Source: Cristatella mucedo (Eukaryota > Bryozoa > Phylactolaemata > Cristatellidae). Taken from it: 64,000 bases of DNA. Below the pieces are notes generated by a model that was not told where the DNA came from, did not search any database, and saw only the letters and a list, made by a program, of their open reading frames with translations. Location: the NCBI GenBank assembly GCA_009760855.2, contig WPIO01000001.1, positions 7,692,001 to 7,756,000 of the forward strand, given 5' to 3'. Positions 10,431 through 22,885 of the stretch are shown here, piece after piece (position 1 is the first letter of the stretch; each line of letters opens with the position of its first letter). Position numbers and translations under genes: made by a program.

Positions 10431-11265
10431 TCTGATAAAAACGTAGATGTTCACTGCAATCTAGTCATCAGCTCAAAATCTAGGTGTCATTCCAAAGTGA
10501 CCTCTAGTTAGACGACCATATCAGCTCCACAGTCAAGTCTGCCTACTTTCAGTTACATAACATTGCTAAAATTCGGGCTTGTTTAGATAAGGATACCACG
10601 TCCAAGTTGGTCGATGCATTCGTGACATCCCGTCTCGACTTCTGTAACTCACTGCTTGCTGGCCTACCGGCATGTGCAATCAGGAGATTACAGCTGGTGC
10701 AAAACTCCGCAGCTAGGCTTGTCTGTCGTGAGCGTCGCAGTTGCCACATCACACCACTTCTTGCCGATCTGCACTGGCTACCAGTCAAGCAACTGATCAA
10801 TTTGAAGGTTTTGTGGCTTACTTTTAGGTCACTTCCTTCTTTGGCTCCAGCCTATCTCTCAGATCTACTCCCCCACCAGGCTAAGCATCGTACCACCCGC
10901 TTTTCGGAATCCAACAGTCTGCAAATACCTCGTACACACCTCAAATCGTTTGGAGACCGTGCATTTAGTTCGTGTGCTCCCAAAGCCTGGAACTCATTCT
11001 CAACTTGTGTCAGAACATCCCCTGACTTGACCACATTTAAAAAGAACTTCAAAACACACCTATTTAGCGCAGCATTTAGTGGGTCCCTGTGATTCGTCCT
11101 TTATGTGCTTATGCATGCTGCCACCGTGCATGCTGCCACTAACCACATTTGCATGCTGACCCTGTGCATGTCACCCCTAACCATGTTATTCACGTTGTTT
11201 GTTTATCAAGCATGATATGACTCACCATTCAATTGCATTTCCCTTACCAGCAAATGTAAAGCGCC

Positions 11266-11358
<93 letters not shown>

Positions 11359-11400
11359 CTGAGGGCGCCTTATGAAGTGCATTATTGTTATTATTATTAT
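10430..11400 (+). mobile_element. LINE-A 3' half with expanded GA tract
   Basis: The ORF2 C-terminal frame at 10607-11092 is open and reads VDAFVTSRLDFCNSLLAGLP through CHITPLLADLHWLPVKQ to KTHLFSAAFSGSL, typical of the segment after the reverse transcriptase in L2-like elements. The 3' UTR and tail follow, ending in TTA repeats at about 11400. It lacks the catalytic domain. Its 3' end abuts the broken coiled-coil paralog directly. Confidence 0.9.
11267..11354. repeat. (AG)44 microsatellite
   Basis: An uninterrupted AG run of 88 bases. It sits exactly where other LINE-A copies have a short gagagagattgag in their tail hairpin, so it is an expansion of that element-internal seed. Confidence 0.97.
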
Positions 11401-13074
11401 ATGTCGGCTGCTGCGCGCTTTCTCTCAGAATCGGACGCAGACGGCAGCTTCTTTAGCTCGTCGGATAAAGCCGCCCGAGTCTTTTCTAAGTCTGCCTCAG
11501 TGCGCGGCTACTTTCTAACTGCTGCTGCTTGTACTTTCCTCAGCGACGCATTTCTCCTCGTCCTGACTGGCGGCGCGCGCCTTCGCCTCAGCTGCCGCGT
11601 GACGTTGCTCTTCGGCGAGCGCTTCGCGTGCCTGTTCCACCTCTGCGGGCGGCTCTTCGCTGCTCCTCCGCCAAAGCCCCGCAAGCCTCGTTCAAGTCAG
11701 CGGTCGCAAGTCTGCTCTCCGCGTCCATCGACGTACCCAGCCTAATAATTCGGTCGGCGAGACTTCCTGACTGTTGGCACGTGCCTCCGCCTCGGTGGTT
11801 GCGCGGCACCGTTCTTCTGCGAGCGCATCGCGAATCTCTGCCATTTGCAGCTCGCCGATGACGTGCTGCGCGTCTTTCTGATTGGCGGCGTGCATTTCAG
11901 CCTCAGCGTCTGCAAGGCGGCGTTCCCTCGGCCAGCGAGCCGGACGCCTTCTCAAATTCTTCAGTGGAGCGGCGTTCTTCGGTAAGCATAGCCCGAGCCT
12001 CAGCTGTGTCAGCAGTAGCGCGCAGTCTCTCCAAGTGCGTCACTGCCTGCAGCTTCATCATTTCGTCGGCGATGCTGCGCCCTTCGTTCTCGCTGGCGGC
12101 GCGAATTGCTGCCTCAGCGGAGGCCCGGTGTAGCTCTGCCACTAGCATTTTGCACGCCTTCTCCATCTCGGTGATGAATCGGCACCGTTCCTTATCGCCG
12201 AGCCTTTTCCAAGTGTGCCGCAGTGTGCTGCCTATAGCGGTCGTGGACCGAGCACACCCTCGCCGTCACTTCGGTTGCCCGGCGTCGCTCTGCGAGGAGC
12301 GTGGCCTCTGCCCTCTCCAAATCGGTCGGCGGCACTGCGTCGCTCGTCGCTCAGCGTCGCGCGCAGCACCTCGGCTTCGGCGGCCTCGCGGCACCTGGCT
12401 CGTCGTCGAGGCTCGCCCGAGCGCGCTTCACTGCGGATCGACCAAGCATGCTCCAATGCGGCGGCGGCGCGCCGTTGCTCGTCCTCCAGCGTGGCAAGCA
12501 GCTGCGTCTGTGCGGCCGCGGCGTAGCGGCGCTCGCACTCGCCATGTCCGAGCCGGTGCCGCTGCGCCGGGAGGCGACGGGTTCTCGGGCGAGCGACTGC
12601 GGCGGAACTCCATCTGGTACCTCTGGAGATCTCTGTCGAGGAAGGAGAGATAGCGGCTCAGGTCGCCCTCGCTCAAGCTGACGTTTCGAAACTTTCGCTT
12701 GGCTTCGGCCACGGCGTCCGGCGGCAGCTCGTCGGGGCACTCGCCGCGGCCGAACTCATCTTGCGGAGAAACCACACCTCCGCCGACTTCTGACCGATGT
12801 GGTTTTCCACCAGCGCGGCGTCCATGTCCGGCGTCAGGTGAATGCTGTCTCTCCGCGCGTCCGCAATCAAATGCTCCACGCTTCTACCGCTCTTTCTCGA
12901 AAGCGGCCACATCGTCGCGCGAGAAGAGATCGCTCGATATGGAGCTTGACCAAAACCCACCTGTCGACAATCGCGATTGTAGATTGACGTAAGATTGTTC
13001 AGCACTGCGGCGTTGGGCCGCGCTATCGAATTCGCTCTGTCATAATCATTCACACTTATCATTTGCTCCGCCAT
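11400..13074 (-). pseudogene. Broken paralog of the large coiled-coil gene
   Basis: The minus-strand sequence matches the start of the gene at 43-50 kb. One frame (13074 to about 12765) is open from an ATG and includes ATMWPLSRKSGRSVEHL, DSIHLTPDMDAALVENHI and SAEVWFLRKM. After a frameshift near 12765 it continues as GRGECPDELPPDAVAEAKRK and LSEGDLSRYLSFLDRDLQ. Further shifts lead into Ala/Glu/Arg-rich helical segments such as EERCRATTEAEARANSQE at 11.8-12.2 kb. The 21-residue repeat array and the C-terminus are missing, and a LINE-A tail abuts at 11400. Several frameshifts indicate a pseudogene, though the N-terminal 100 codons remain open. Confidence 0.75.
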
Positions 13075-13079
13075 CGGTG

Positions 13080-13832
13080 CCTAGCGGTGGTGACGCTTTT
13101 GCCTTGGACTTTCGCGGCTATTAGCCCGCCGAAGCGACAAAACGACGCCTTTTCCTTTCAGCACGCCAGTGCCTTGACGATCGCGACTGCTATCGTGTTC
13201 TTTTTATCAGAACCGCTAATCGTTTTACTCGCTGAATCGCTTTCGCGTCTTTGGCCGATCCTACTTTCGGTGAGCTTAGGATAGTTTGTCAGACCGTGTG
13301 CGACCGGTTGGCTGCTCCGCTCTATCCGTTAGGCAAGTGAAGATTCGAGGTCAGGCCGCTGGGGTCTGACGGTGGCCCGCTCTCACTCGGCGGTGTAATG
13401 CCCTGCGATTGTGAACGATGAACTTGACTGCTGAGCCTGGATTGAGAGCTATGGACATTGCCGATGAATGAAGACGCGTATGAGGTGTCCGGGATAAGCT
13501 GAATCTTATGAGCAGCATTATGTATGATTATTAGTATTTATTATTGTTTACGTTAGCGATAACTTTTGTGACTTGCAGCGGGCGCGAGGCAGCGGGCGCG
13601 ACAATGCGTTATAAGAATACTTTTGTTGGAAAAACCACGCCGACGCGCCGCTTAGAGTAATTGAAGCTGTCGATTTGTTACGGTGGTTGGCCCACTGGCG
13701 AGCGTTCGCGTTCATCTCGCTATGGATGTCTTCGTGGTTTCAAAGCTACGACGTAGTAAGGAAGGTAACACGTAGGGGAATGGCACGATTTAAGATTTTC
13801 CTTTAGCAAGTTCCACAGTGTATGACCTGCCG
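13080..13832. repeat. Upstream flank of the coiled-coil paralog, shared with 50.4-51.3 kb
   Basis: No gene is visible. The sequence matches 50461-51320 over most of its length, for example gccttggactttcgcggct against gccttggaatttcgcggct, and 'cttatgagcagcattatg' in both. It therefore represents the duplicated 5' region (promoter and 5' UTR candidates) of the coiled-coil gene. A shorter third copy lies near 22.9 kb. Confidence 0.7.
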
Positions 13833-14076
13833 AGCTAAAGCTTCCGTCGCTAATGGTCTTTAAGTGGAGGAATGAAACAGCTAATTTATTTTCCATATAT
13901 AACCTGAAGGCAAGAGGAGGTTGAAACTGGTGCAACAGTTCAGCTAGGTATTGAGGAGCCAAGCCGTGGCGGGCCTTATGGGTCAGCATAAGAACTTTGC
14001 TCTGTATCCGTTGATCAGCGGGTAGCCATCCAGCTCTTTTAGCAAAAGGGACGCGCGGTCATTTATGCAAGCCACT
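13833..14076 (-). mobile_element. LINE-B ORF2 C-terminal fragment
   Basis: The minus-strand frame 13989-13833 reads LTHKARHGLAPQYLAELLHQ and continues to DGSFSSAGHTLWNLL, the LINE-B segment after the reverse transcriptase. It is separated from its upstream RT part (15013-15650) by the TIR transposon at 14086-15003. Confidence 0.85.
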
Positions 14077-14144
14077 GTGGAAGACGAGGTACGGACATTT
14101 ACCCGTGTACGTTTCCCCCTGGGGTAGAACATTCCCCCCCTCGG

Positions 14145-14322
14145 TATATGGTTAAGGGTTTAGGTTTGAGGGTTTAGTGCTTAGGGTTTTATGGTTTAGC
14201 GTTTAATGTTTAGGGTTTAGAATTTAGGGTCTAGGGCTTTTAGGGTTTAGCGTTTAGGGTTTATGGTTTAGGGTTTAGGATTTTATTGTTTAGTGTTTAG
14301 GTTTTAGGGTTTACGGTGGACT
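14145..14322 (+). repeat. Degenerate telomere-like (TTTAGGG)n array
   Basis: About 180 bases made of gtttaggg, gtttagcg, gtttatg and similar variants of the TTTAGGG word. It lies inside the TIR transposon, and the copy at 59 kb has the same array. It is interstitial and degenerate, so it is not a functional telomere. Confidence 0.85.
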
Positions 14323-14666
14323 GTGCCTCCGCCGCCTAAATCCATCTTGCTCGTATTCCGCGCTTTAATTAGTACGTATTAGCTCGTAGCTAGATCTCTT
14401 GAGCTCGAGTTATACTTAGTAGACCTCTGAGGCTTAGAGCTCACATGCAGAAACGAGCGGCGCGACGTAGCGCGTGCCCACTTGGACGGGTACGAACAAG
14501 TGCCTGGCGGCGTCGAGCGAGACCGAACTGTATAGCTCGCCGCTGCCGCAGCCGGTGCAACCACCCGCAGCCGCTCGCTCCATTAGAAACCATCCTTCCA
14601 ATCCATTCATTCTTCTAATTATACTGAGTGTTTATTTTATTTTAATAGAGGGTCAACTTTATTTGA

Positions 14667-14870
<204 letters not shown>

Positions 14871-15012
14871 TCTTAGTTATACATTCATCAACATAGGGGG
14901 AAATGTCTTAACCCGGGGGAATGTCGGGGGGACGAATATCTTAGAATACACTTGGGGGAAATGTCCTGTAGAGGGAAACGTCCAGGGGGGATTTTCTAAA
15001 ACCGTGGAAGAC

Positions 15013-15650
15013 AGCTCCTAATCTTAAATGGGGATTGGACGTGATGGCTATCTGTAGAAGCAGTCTTCTGAATGAAGCTTTTAAAATTTAGGCAGCCGTC
15101 AAAAACGTCACCTAAATTTTGAGCACGTGGTGATAGTCGCACAACAGCATCACATTTTAGACGAGCAAAGCCTTCTAACCCAGAAACACGCTTAGGGTGT
15201 GTTGTGAGAAGCAGCTCGGCTGTATTTTCATTTAGTTTCAAGAAATTCTCCGACATCCAGGATCAAATTTCGGCAAGGCAAGCATTCAGTTTATCAGTTG
15301 CAGCAGATTCCAAAGGTTTGAATGACAAATACAGTTGAGTATCGTCAGCATAAAAGTGATATCCTTTTCCTAGCGCCCTACTCACTTTCCCAGAGGTTGA
15401 GTGTGAAAGAAGAACAGCAAGGGACCGAGGAAGAACCCACGAGTGACTCCATACGGTCTTTTGGGTGATACCTGACCCCCACAAGACACGGATTGAACAC
15501 GATCAGACTAGTACGATTTAAACCAAGCCAGTGCCTCGTCAGCCAGGCCGATCGTTGTTCTCAATCGCTCAAGTAGGACATCGTGATCAATAGTGTCAAA
15601 GACAGCTGATAGAACTAGCCCAGCTAGGGCAGTGACATTCCCGTCATCGT
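15013..15650 (-). mobile_element. LINE-B reverse transcriptase part
   Basis: Minus-strand frames give VFDTIDHDVLLERLRTTIG near 15600-15545, then FYADDTQLYLSF (the catalytic YADD box) near 15340, and after a TGA at about 15260 SWMSENFLKLNENTAELLLT. This order is typical of L2/CR1-type reverse transcriptases. Stops and shifts, including the TGA that the 60.36 kb copy shares, make it inactive. Confidence 0.9.
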
Positions 15651-15799
15651 TGCCGTATAGAATGTTATTGTTAACACGGAGGATTAGGATGTTAATTACA
15701 ATAACAAGAAGTTTGCCTAGCCCAATAACACAAGTAAATCTCTTTCAAGATAGACTGGAACGGAAGCGCGTCAATTGGTAAGCAATAGAAAGCATATTA

Positions 15800-15950
15800 T
15801 TATTGCCTGTAAGCTCACTAAGGAGCGGTTAAGGTGCTCGCCCCGACCAAGGCCGTCTCTGATGTCGTTGGCTCGAGCGCCGATGAAGCGCATGAATAGC
15901 GAATGAAGTTTTCTTAGAGCGCTATAAAAATAAATTACATACATGCATAT
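15800..15950 (+). mobile_element. tRNA-derived SINE, LINE-A-like tail
   Basis: The head resembles a tRNA with an A box-like cggttaaggtgctcg and a B box-like ggctcgagcgcc. The 3' part (gcgcatgaatagcgaatga through ttcttagagcgctataaa) resembles the GCGCC...GGCGC tail of LINE-A. AT repeats follow. It lies within module M. Confidence 0.8.
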
Positions 15951-15959
15951 GTATGTATA

Positions 15960-15994
15960 CTTATATATATATATATATATCACCTGCCATTTTC

Positions 15995-16042
<48 letters not shown>
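15960..16042. repeat. (TA)n microsatellite, interrupted
   Basis: Two TA runs, 15960-15980 and 15999-16040, separated by cacctgccattttcg. The copy at 61 kb has one long TA run. Confidence 0.95.
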
Positions 16043-16043
<1 letters not shown>

Positions 16044-16790
16044 CGCGAAAATGGCACGTGCCACGAGAAACAGAGAGCTTGTGAGAAGACATCTTTGATT
16101 GATGTAATCTAGATAGACCCTACCCCATCAGGCCCAGATCCATTGACCCACGCCCACCCGCACCCCGTCAGACTCCTCTCCATTTCCTTCTCCCAATGTG
16201 GAGGTGACGGCTAGCTAGGTTAGTGAGCGGCAGGTGCGTTTGCGACAATCGGCTGAGCTGCCACAGCATTCTCGCGCCAACACGCTCTATCGTGTAAATG
16301 TCTGTGAAATGAATGACGGTTACTGGTTTCGGACGCTTCTGGTGTCGTTCTCGCGGCCTGCAAAACTGAGCCCGGCAGCAGCGAGCTTTGACCTAGGCCA
16401 GATAACGACTAGAAAGTTTAACGCCCGAAAGCTAGGGTTAAAAGCACGTCATTGTGAGAAATTAATTAGAAAACATGGTATATCAGAAGTGTTCTCTGGT
16501 GCGAGATCTCTCTGCACACCATCTATAATGACCAGTGTACCTGTAAACACATTCAAACCGAGCGGCGCGATATAGCTAGTCAAGGGAACTGCGATGAGCT
16601 CAATTAGTTCCTGCCCATATCATTTTTTAATAAAGATGATAGAAATCTGCTTTAGAATGTACCCAAGGAAGGTCATAAAAACCAGCATTTCAGCGAACTG
16701 ATATACATGGACAACGGTGAATCGAGCGGGCTACCTTCATATAGAACGTAACCCTCGTAGAGGACAGCTTGGTATGCGGCTTTATAGGAA
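16043..16790. other. Unassigned part of module M
   Basis: A 113-codon plus-strand frame (16234-16575) is present, but its counterpart at 61305-61598 shifts frame before the end, so coding is not supported. No repeat family is recognised. Confidence 0.4.
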
Positions 16791-16794
16791 TAAT

Positions 16795-17045
16795 AAATTG
16801 TTCTAGAATATTTCTAGGCATTTTAAATATGCTGTAAAGGGAGGGTGATTAAATTATTCGAAATAACGTGGACATTGTCAGCACGCAAATAATGTTAGTG
16901 GTAAGATAACTTGTCAGCATTCGTATGCATTACAAAGGACAAATCGAGAGGATCCACTAAATGCTCAGTAAAACAGGTGCATTTTTAACTTCTTTTTAAA
17001 TGTCCTCAAATCAAGGAATGTCGTGCATCAGTATGGAATGACTTT
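16795..17045 (-). mobile_element. LINE-A 3' end fragment, divergent
   Basis: Minus-strand tail and 3' UTR words of LINE-A are visible (ttctaggcattttaaatatgct, ggacattgtcagcacg, ggatccactaaatgct). The duplication border at 16926 falls inside it. Confidence 0.7.
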
Positions 17046-17049
17046 CGGT

Positions 17050-18690
17050 TGATCGACGAATGCAGAGTAAAGTTCTTACGATGACCGAAAAGGCCCACCT
17101 TGGCTTGGCTTGCTTTACAGCGTATGTAAAGTTCCTTGAAAGAGATGAAGGTATCATTTGGCGCCCTACATATGTATTATTATTAGTAGTAGTTACAGTA
17201 GAATAAAAAATCAAATAATAGTAATAAGAATGTTAATATGTCATATTTGGATACAGCCGGGCAGAAAAACTCTTAGGGTTAGAAGTTTCAAAAATGCCAG
17301 TCGTCATCTCAATTATAAGCCTTTATAATTTTTAAGGTTTATAAATTAATGTACTCCTATTAATGAAGGTGAGAATGTCCGCCAAGTGGCAAAATGGCGG
17401 CCCCGACCTTGGCTAGTGAATGGCAGCATCCCTGGAGCTAGGAGCAAGACATAACACTATTTAATCGGAGCTCAGCATTCCCGAGTCTCTGAATGCAGGA
17501 GTGCCAGTCCGAGTTAACGTCTGATGAGAGTTGGATAACACGTAAGCGTGTATACAAGCTCACTCGACAAAAAAAGCATAGTTTACCAAGAGGTAATAGA
17601 CGCGTAAAGTTATGTACAGTATTGTATTTATACTATGAATCAGCGAAGCGAGTCCACAGGCTCGCTCGTGTTGAAATATACATTGAGCACGGTTAATCAT
17701 TTGGCAAATCCAGTTGGAAAACTTGGTCTATGCGCACAGGTCATTCAATGAAAGTTTAGAATGTGTATTCCACCCCAGACAACCCAAATAACGTTGGATA
17801 ACCAGGTAATCTTTTAGAACCAGAATGCGTTGTGCAACCATGTTACTTAACCGGTTGGGATTTCATTTGTGGCTATTGCATAACCTTGCGAGAAAGTCTG
17901 TTCTTGGTTTTGAAAGCAAGAAAATATTGCTATTTTTGAGATGCACTTGACATATGTACTCTATGCATTAATCTCTCCTAATTAAAGTAAGAAAGTCCGT
18001 CTCGCGCAAGATGGAGCATTTGCACTTTCGTCAGCTGGAAAGTTGGCGAAGTTCTGCCAAGCGGCAGGAAATCGCAGCGTTGTCTTCCGTTGACAGAACT
18101 ACTATGACTCAGCAAAGCGAGTCCGCAGGAAGTGAGTTGCTCGTAATTTCTAATAATATTAATAGCAAAGATTACAATAACTAGTCTTCAGTATAGCTAT
18201 TCCTTCGTATTGTAGCATGCTGATTTATATTTGGGAGACTTCATATGAAGAGCCGTCAAATTTTTACGGAAAACCTTAAGGCGAGCTACTAAGATGTTTT
18301 CAAATATTATTTTGAGCCAAAATGCTCTAGAACTTCTTTGTATGTTTGCGAGCATGCCTGAGTTATAGTTGTGAGCGTTACTCTCACCAATCAGTAGGTA
18401 AAACCTCGGGCAAACCGTTCCCAACACAGAAGCTAGAAACCTTTAGTCCCCAAATCAGCTCCGGAAGCATATACCCTGTAGCCTCTGAACGGAGTCTGAG
18501 AATCCTGTTTCTAATTGGCTTTCCAATGGACGACCACGTCAGCTTTACTGTAAAGTCTGTACACTTAAAGCTACCTAGCATTGCAAAAATCCTGTTGCTC
18601 TAATGATTTATGATATCCTACAGAATTGTATAGCTCAATCCTAAATTCTTGTATACCAGCTCACTTAACAGTCTCTTTTTGTGTGACAGA
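17050..18690. other. No gene recognised
   Basis: Only short frames are present. Two loosely similar segments occur at about 17510-17670 and 18000-18150 (agcgaagcgagtccacagg against agcaaagcgagtccgcagg), suggesting an old local duplication or a dispersed repeat. Confidence 0.35.
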
Positions 18691-18694
18691 AGAG

Positions 18695-18805
18695 CCTACG
18701 GCTTTCACCACTGCTGCAGGGGTGATAAAGGATCACCCACCGCAGGATTTAAACTCACGACATCAGGACCGAGGTCGTGAAAATCAACCGTTAAGTCCGA
18801 ATTAC
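18695..18805 (-). mobile_element. tRNA-like SINE relic, second family
   Basis: The minus strand has an A box-like segment (acggttgattttcacg) and a B box-like gagtttaaatcctgc. It aligns by eye with 62895-63000, which has a clearer B box (ggtttcgaatcctgc). It is short and decayed. Confidence 0.5.
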
Positions 18806-18809
18806 CGCC

Positions 18810-20790
18810 AGCATTACCTAGCCTCTGTTGCCTCGACATTTCCGAAGGATCCTGCAATACTCGATGCCGTCAGCATTGCCGATCGCATGCACATCCTACG
18901 ACTGGGATGCTTTATTCTGCCGCGCCAGCTTAAATTTCCGCCTATGGCCGAATGAAAGAAACAATAATTGTGCCTACTTTTCCGTGCATAGCTGGATCGA
19001 ATACTCAGAGAGCAAGGACGCCGTCTTCTGCTTCGATCATTGCACCACCGGGCCGGCGTTCGGAACGGGTGAGCAGCGGCGTTTATGGCTGGAAGAAAAA
19101 TGCAGGGAAGATCAAAGATCATGTTCCCTTAAGTGTTCGCCGCATCCAACAGGTTAGACTCCGCCACCTTGTTAGACTCTGCCAACACCAGACACATATA
19201 GCCCAGGCTGTCAATGAGGTCCTGGCCGAGATCGGCGCGAAAAAGTAGGGGAAACGGAAACAGCAGCATCAACTAAACCGGAAATGGCTGACCTCCGTTG
19301 TCATTTGGCTTGTCCGACAACGTCTATCTCTTTGCGCTCATCGTGAGCACAACCATTCAGCCGGCAACAACCTCGGAAATTTCCTGTAGCTGCTTGACTT
19401 AAAACTCGATGGTGACCAGGGGCTCTGGGAATGGTTTAACAGCCTTTCGGAGAAGAAAAAGTACACCTCGCCGTAGACTCAGAACCAAATCCTTCACATC
19501 ATTGCTGGCCAGGCTCGAGCGGCTATATTAACGATCTGAATGATGAGGTCCCGTCTCGTTGCTTTGTGATTTTCGCCTTTCCATGGACAGACTAAGCCGA
19601 GCTAAAGCAGCCGAGTCTCTATATTCCCACGTGGACAAGACCGGAAATGTCACCGAGCGATCTCTTGCCCTGGTAGAAGTGTCATCGACCAAGGCGGAAG
19701 ATTGGCTCAAATTGATGCACGAGGCCTTGGCAGCCAGCAGCCTGCATCCCAGCCGAATCGTCACTCAATGCTACGATGGTGCTTCCTACATGTCCGGCGA
19801 ATTCAACTGCCTGCAGGGAATAGTTCGTTGCCGAGGATCACCGAATCGCCATATGCAATGTATATCCCCTGTTACGCGAATCACCTGAAGTTGGTGATTT
19901 TAGAAACAGCCAAGTCCATCCCATTTTTGAAAGGTTTCCTTACCCACGGGCTTTCCCTGTCCATGTTGATCGGCGCATCGGCCAAGCGCCAGCGTGTGTT
20001 CGCTGCCGCGAAAAGGAAAAGCTCCATGATATTGCGGCAAGGAGAGCGACGATGATGCCGAAAATGAGCTCTTTGATCACGATGCACCGGTCAGGCCCCC
20101 ATGTAAATGCTCTCGCGACGGAAAGCGGCTCAACCGCAGGCCATCGTCTCAAATGCTGAAACTGAAGTAGATCAGCGAGTCGAGGTGGTCGTGTCGAGTG
20201 TAGGCCATGCTCGCCATCATGCGTACCTACGGCCCTCTGTGACTGGCACTTGCAGAAATTGCCACCGACTTAACCGATGCAAAGCATACTGCTCACGTGA
20301 TAGGGATGGTGGAGCAGATCTACACGTTTGAGTTCATATTGATGATGCTTTAGATTATCAAGGTGCTCGAGCTGACTCTTGATTGGTCTGAGATGCTGCA
20401 GTGGCATGGCCAGGACCTCAATGACTCAGCCGTATGGTTGCTCACACCATTGCCCAGCTCCGGGCGATACGTGATGACACCAATTTGCTTGCGATTTAGG
20501 ATGAGACCGAGGAATTTTCTCGGCAGCATAACGTCTGTATTCCCGATCGCGACAGAGGCTTGCATCAGTGGACGAGCGACATTCTTACCTCGCGACCAGG
20601 TGCCAGACACATTGATTACACCGCAACCATCCTGGGCTGGTATTGCATCAACATTTTCTAGGTCATTTTGGATAAAATCCAGAATGAGCTCGACACTCGA
20701 TTCGGCGATTCCAATGTGCAGGTACTCCACGTGGCATTTCATGCTGTGCAGCTTTTTCGAAGTTTGATCCGGCGAAGTTTGATGATTGAG
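18810..20790 (+). pseudogene. hAT-like transposase relic (TTF zinc finger + DUF4371 type)
   Basis: The plus-strand frames follow the order of the hAT-related ZMYM/DUF4371 transposase family. At 18930-19070 there is a TTF-type zinc finger-like segment (VHSWIEYSESKDAVFCF). At 19640-19830 there is EVSSTKAEDWLKLMHEAL, then VTQCYDGASYMSGEF from the RNase H-like core. At about 19850-19930 there is YAMYIPCYANHLKLVILETA. At 20440-20770 the C-terminal segment has AIRDDTNLLAI, then SRPGARHIDYTATILGWYC and NELDTRFGDSN. Each needs a different frame and stops intervene, so it is dead. No terminal inverted repeats were identified. The family's active members cut and paste DNA. Confidence 0.85.
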
Positions 20791-22885
20791 TTCACGCATC
20801 TATATTAGAAACCAATGAACTTGCATGGTAGCTCGATGAATCAGAAGTGACAACTCGATTGCCTGCGTCGCCAGGTCATGCTATTTGTGACATATATTCA
20901 GGTAGACACATTCAACAATGCAGTCGCCATGCAACCTGTGCTGCTCCTTTTGATCCGTGACCACAACGACCTTCCAAAGATGTAGCAGCTGTAACGAATG
21001 GCAATAACGATCCCAGTTTCTTCGGCCCAAAACTATCGTGCTCGTGATGAAGAGCATCTGAGTCGTTCACGAACCGTCAAAGGGAAGGATTGCCTAAGCA
21101 ACATACTGCTGATTTTGATCGAGCAATAGATCGGTTCCGGTAACTGCTTCTATTTCGAAGCGATGATCCACTCGTTCCGGACCTCCCCACGCCACTGGAA
21201 AAACGCTCTCCCATTCTGAGTTCTGATTGATCAAACCTTGGAGTAAAGCAGCGAATTACGAAAATGCTCTATAGTGGAGAAAATTGATTTTTCTGCCTAC
21301 GCGTGCATTGGAGAAAATGCGGTTTCGGTGGGAGGGCCTTGGTCTATTTGGACAGCCAGCTTGTGTTTCATACATAATAGCGTCATTAAGACCAAAATTT
21401 GCTTCTGCTGTCATTCGAGCTGCTATTGTGGTCCGGTATATTCTCCCAGTGTCACCAGCTTGCGCTTGTCCAACGTAGGCAGCTTGCCCTCGCCCTTGTC
21501 CATAATTAGCAAGTTGCCCTCGCCAGTCTAATAGTTGCACCTTAGTCTGACACGAGACGCTAATGAGTTTAATCCTGGGCCTCCCTTGGATAGCCAAAGC
21601 ATAATCTCATAATGTGACTCGTCGTAACCTTCATGCGTCATGGTAATGTCTGTAGTAACCTTGAGCAGTGCAGGAGTAAATATAGGTAGTGCAAACATAA
21701 GCTGCTTGCTGTCGAACTGGGTACTTTAGGCAATGCTGCCAAGTCAAAGATGCCTATCCTGGAGATTTCTGGCTTCGATGTCAGAATGTTGCAGTGGAGT
21801 TGACCACTTCTGCAGGAAACAGGCAGTCTTTAGTCACAGCACTTGACGCTCTCTCACCAAGCACCTGAAGGCACTCCAGTAAGTAAGTACTCCAGTAAGT
21901 AGTGAGTGGGTGCAGGAATGTAGCTAGCCGCCGCAAATAGGCCAGCATTCAATTAGAGTGCAGACTGATGTCCCGGCATTGTGAATTTTGACCCCCTTCG
22001 AACGTCTGCAACTATTATTATTACTATTACTAATACTATTATTATTATTGCTCTTAATTACTATTAGTTCTTTGTAATATCATTCTTAATATTAGATAAC
22101 TTGGCCAAAATATTGAGTTTCAAAAGGGATACCTATTTTCAAGCCCCCTTTGAGCTTTAAGTTCTGAACCTTCTCTCGCATGAGATTGCCCTTCGGTGAT
22201 CTCTATCGCCGAGTTTATACTGAAACATTTCTTAACTTGCAGCTGCTGCAGGACACCCAGAACTTCTAAACCGAAAGGTAACGCTAGATTTTAAATTAGA
22301 AGCAAACAAGTTACAGACTGTGCGAAAAGCTAATGTCAGGTCGTTGTTGGATGTACCCCGCCAATAATAAATTGACACGTCATGCCGAATACTAGGAAAG
22401 AAGTGAGCGTGCTCTTAAGATGGTGAACTTTCATAGCCAAGATCTCATCAGAAGCATTTCAGGCGCCATCCTGCTTACACCATTACCGGGTTCGAGGGCT
22501 GCCCGACTTTCACTAGACCGAGATGCCCAGCACGTACAGGGAGATTTATTTTTCATGTTTGTTTGCAAGCTGACAATGTCGTTTCGCTTGTGCTGGGTTC
22601 TTATCTGGACTCTCCTCGACGACATTGACTGAAGCGGGTGCACGGAGTTTGTCCAACGCCCGGAGCACTGCTACGAATGAGCTGGTGTTTCCCTTATTGG
22701 GAAACGTGACTCGAGTTTGACGCAGTCTGGGCAGGCTGACGGGTCCAAAATTTAAAATCGCGACTGGCGGCAGTTATTGAATGTATTTCGTCTCTTAACT
22801 ATTTTTAGCCGACCATCGACTATTGAGCTCCTGCTATCCCTGATAGATAAAGTGAGTGCTGTTACGAACGCGTTGTTTAAAAGTA
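20791..22885. other. No gene recognised
   Basis: A 113-codon minus-strand frame (21256-21597, Gly/Gln/Arg-rich) is open, but the sense strand is equally open and no motif supports it. The remainder, including a TTA-rich patch at 22010-22060, shows no recognisable feature. Confidence 0.35.

Noticed and set aside
14145-14322. Chromosome end or telomere fusion
   Set aside because: The array is degenerate, internal to a transposon with defined ends, and repeated at 59 kb within the same transposon.
16234-16575. 113-codon frame in module M
   Set aside because: The duplicate at 61305 changes frame before the end, as expected for noncoding DNA.
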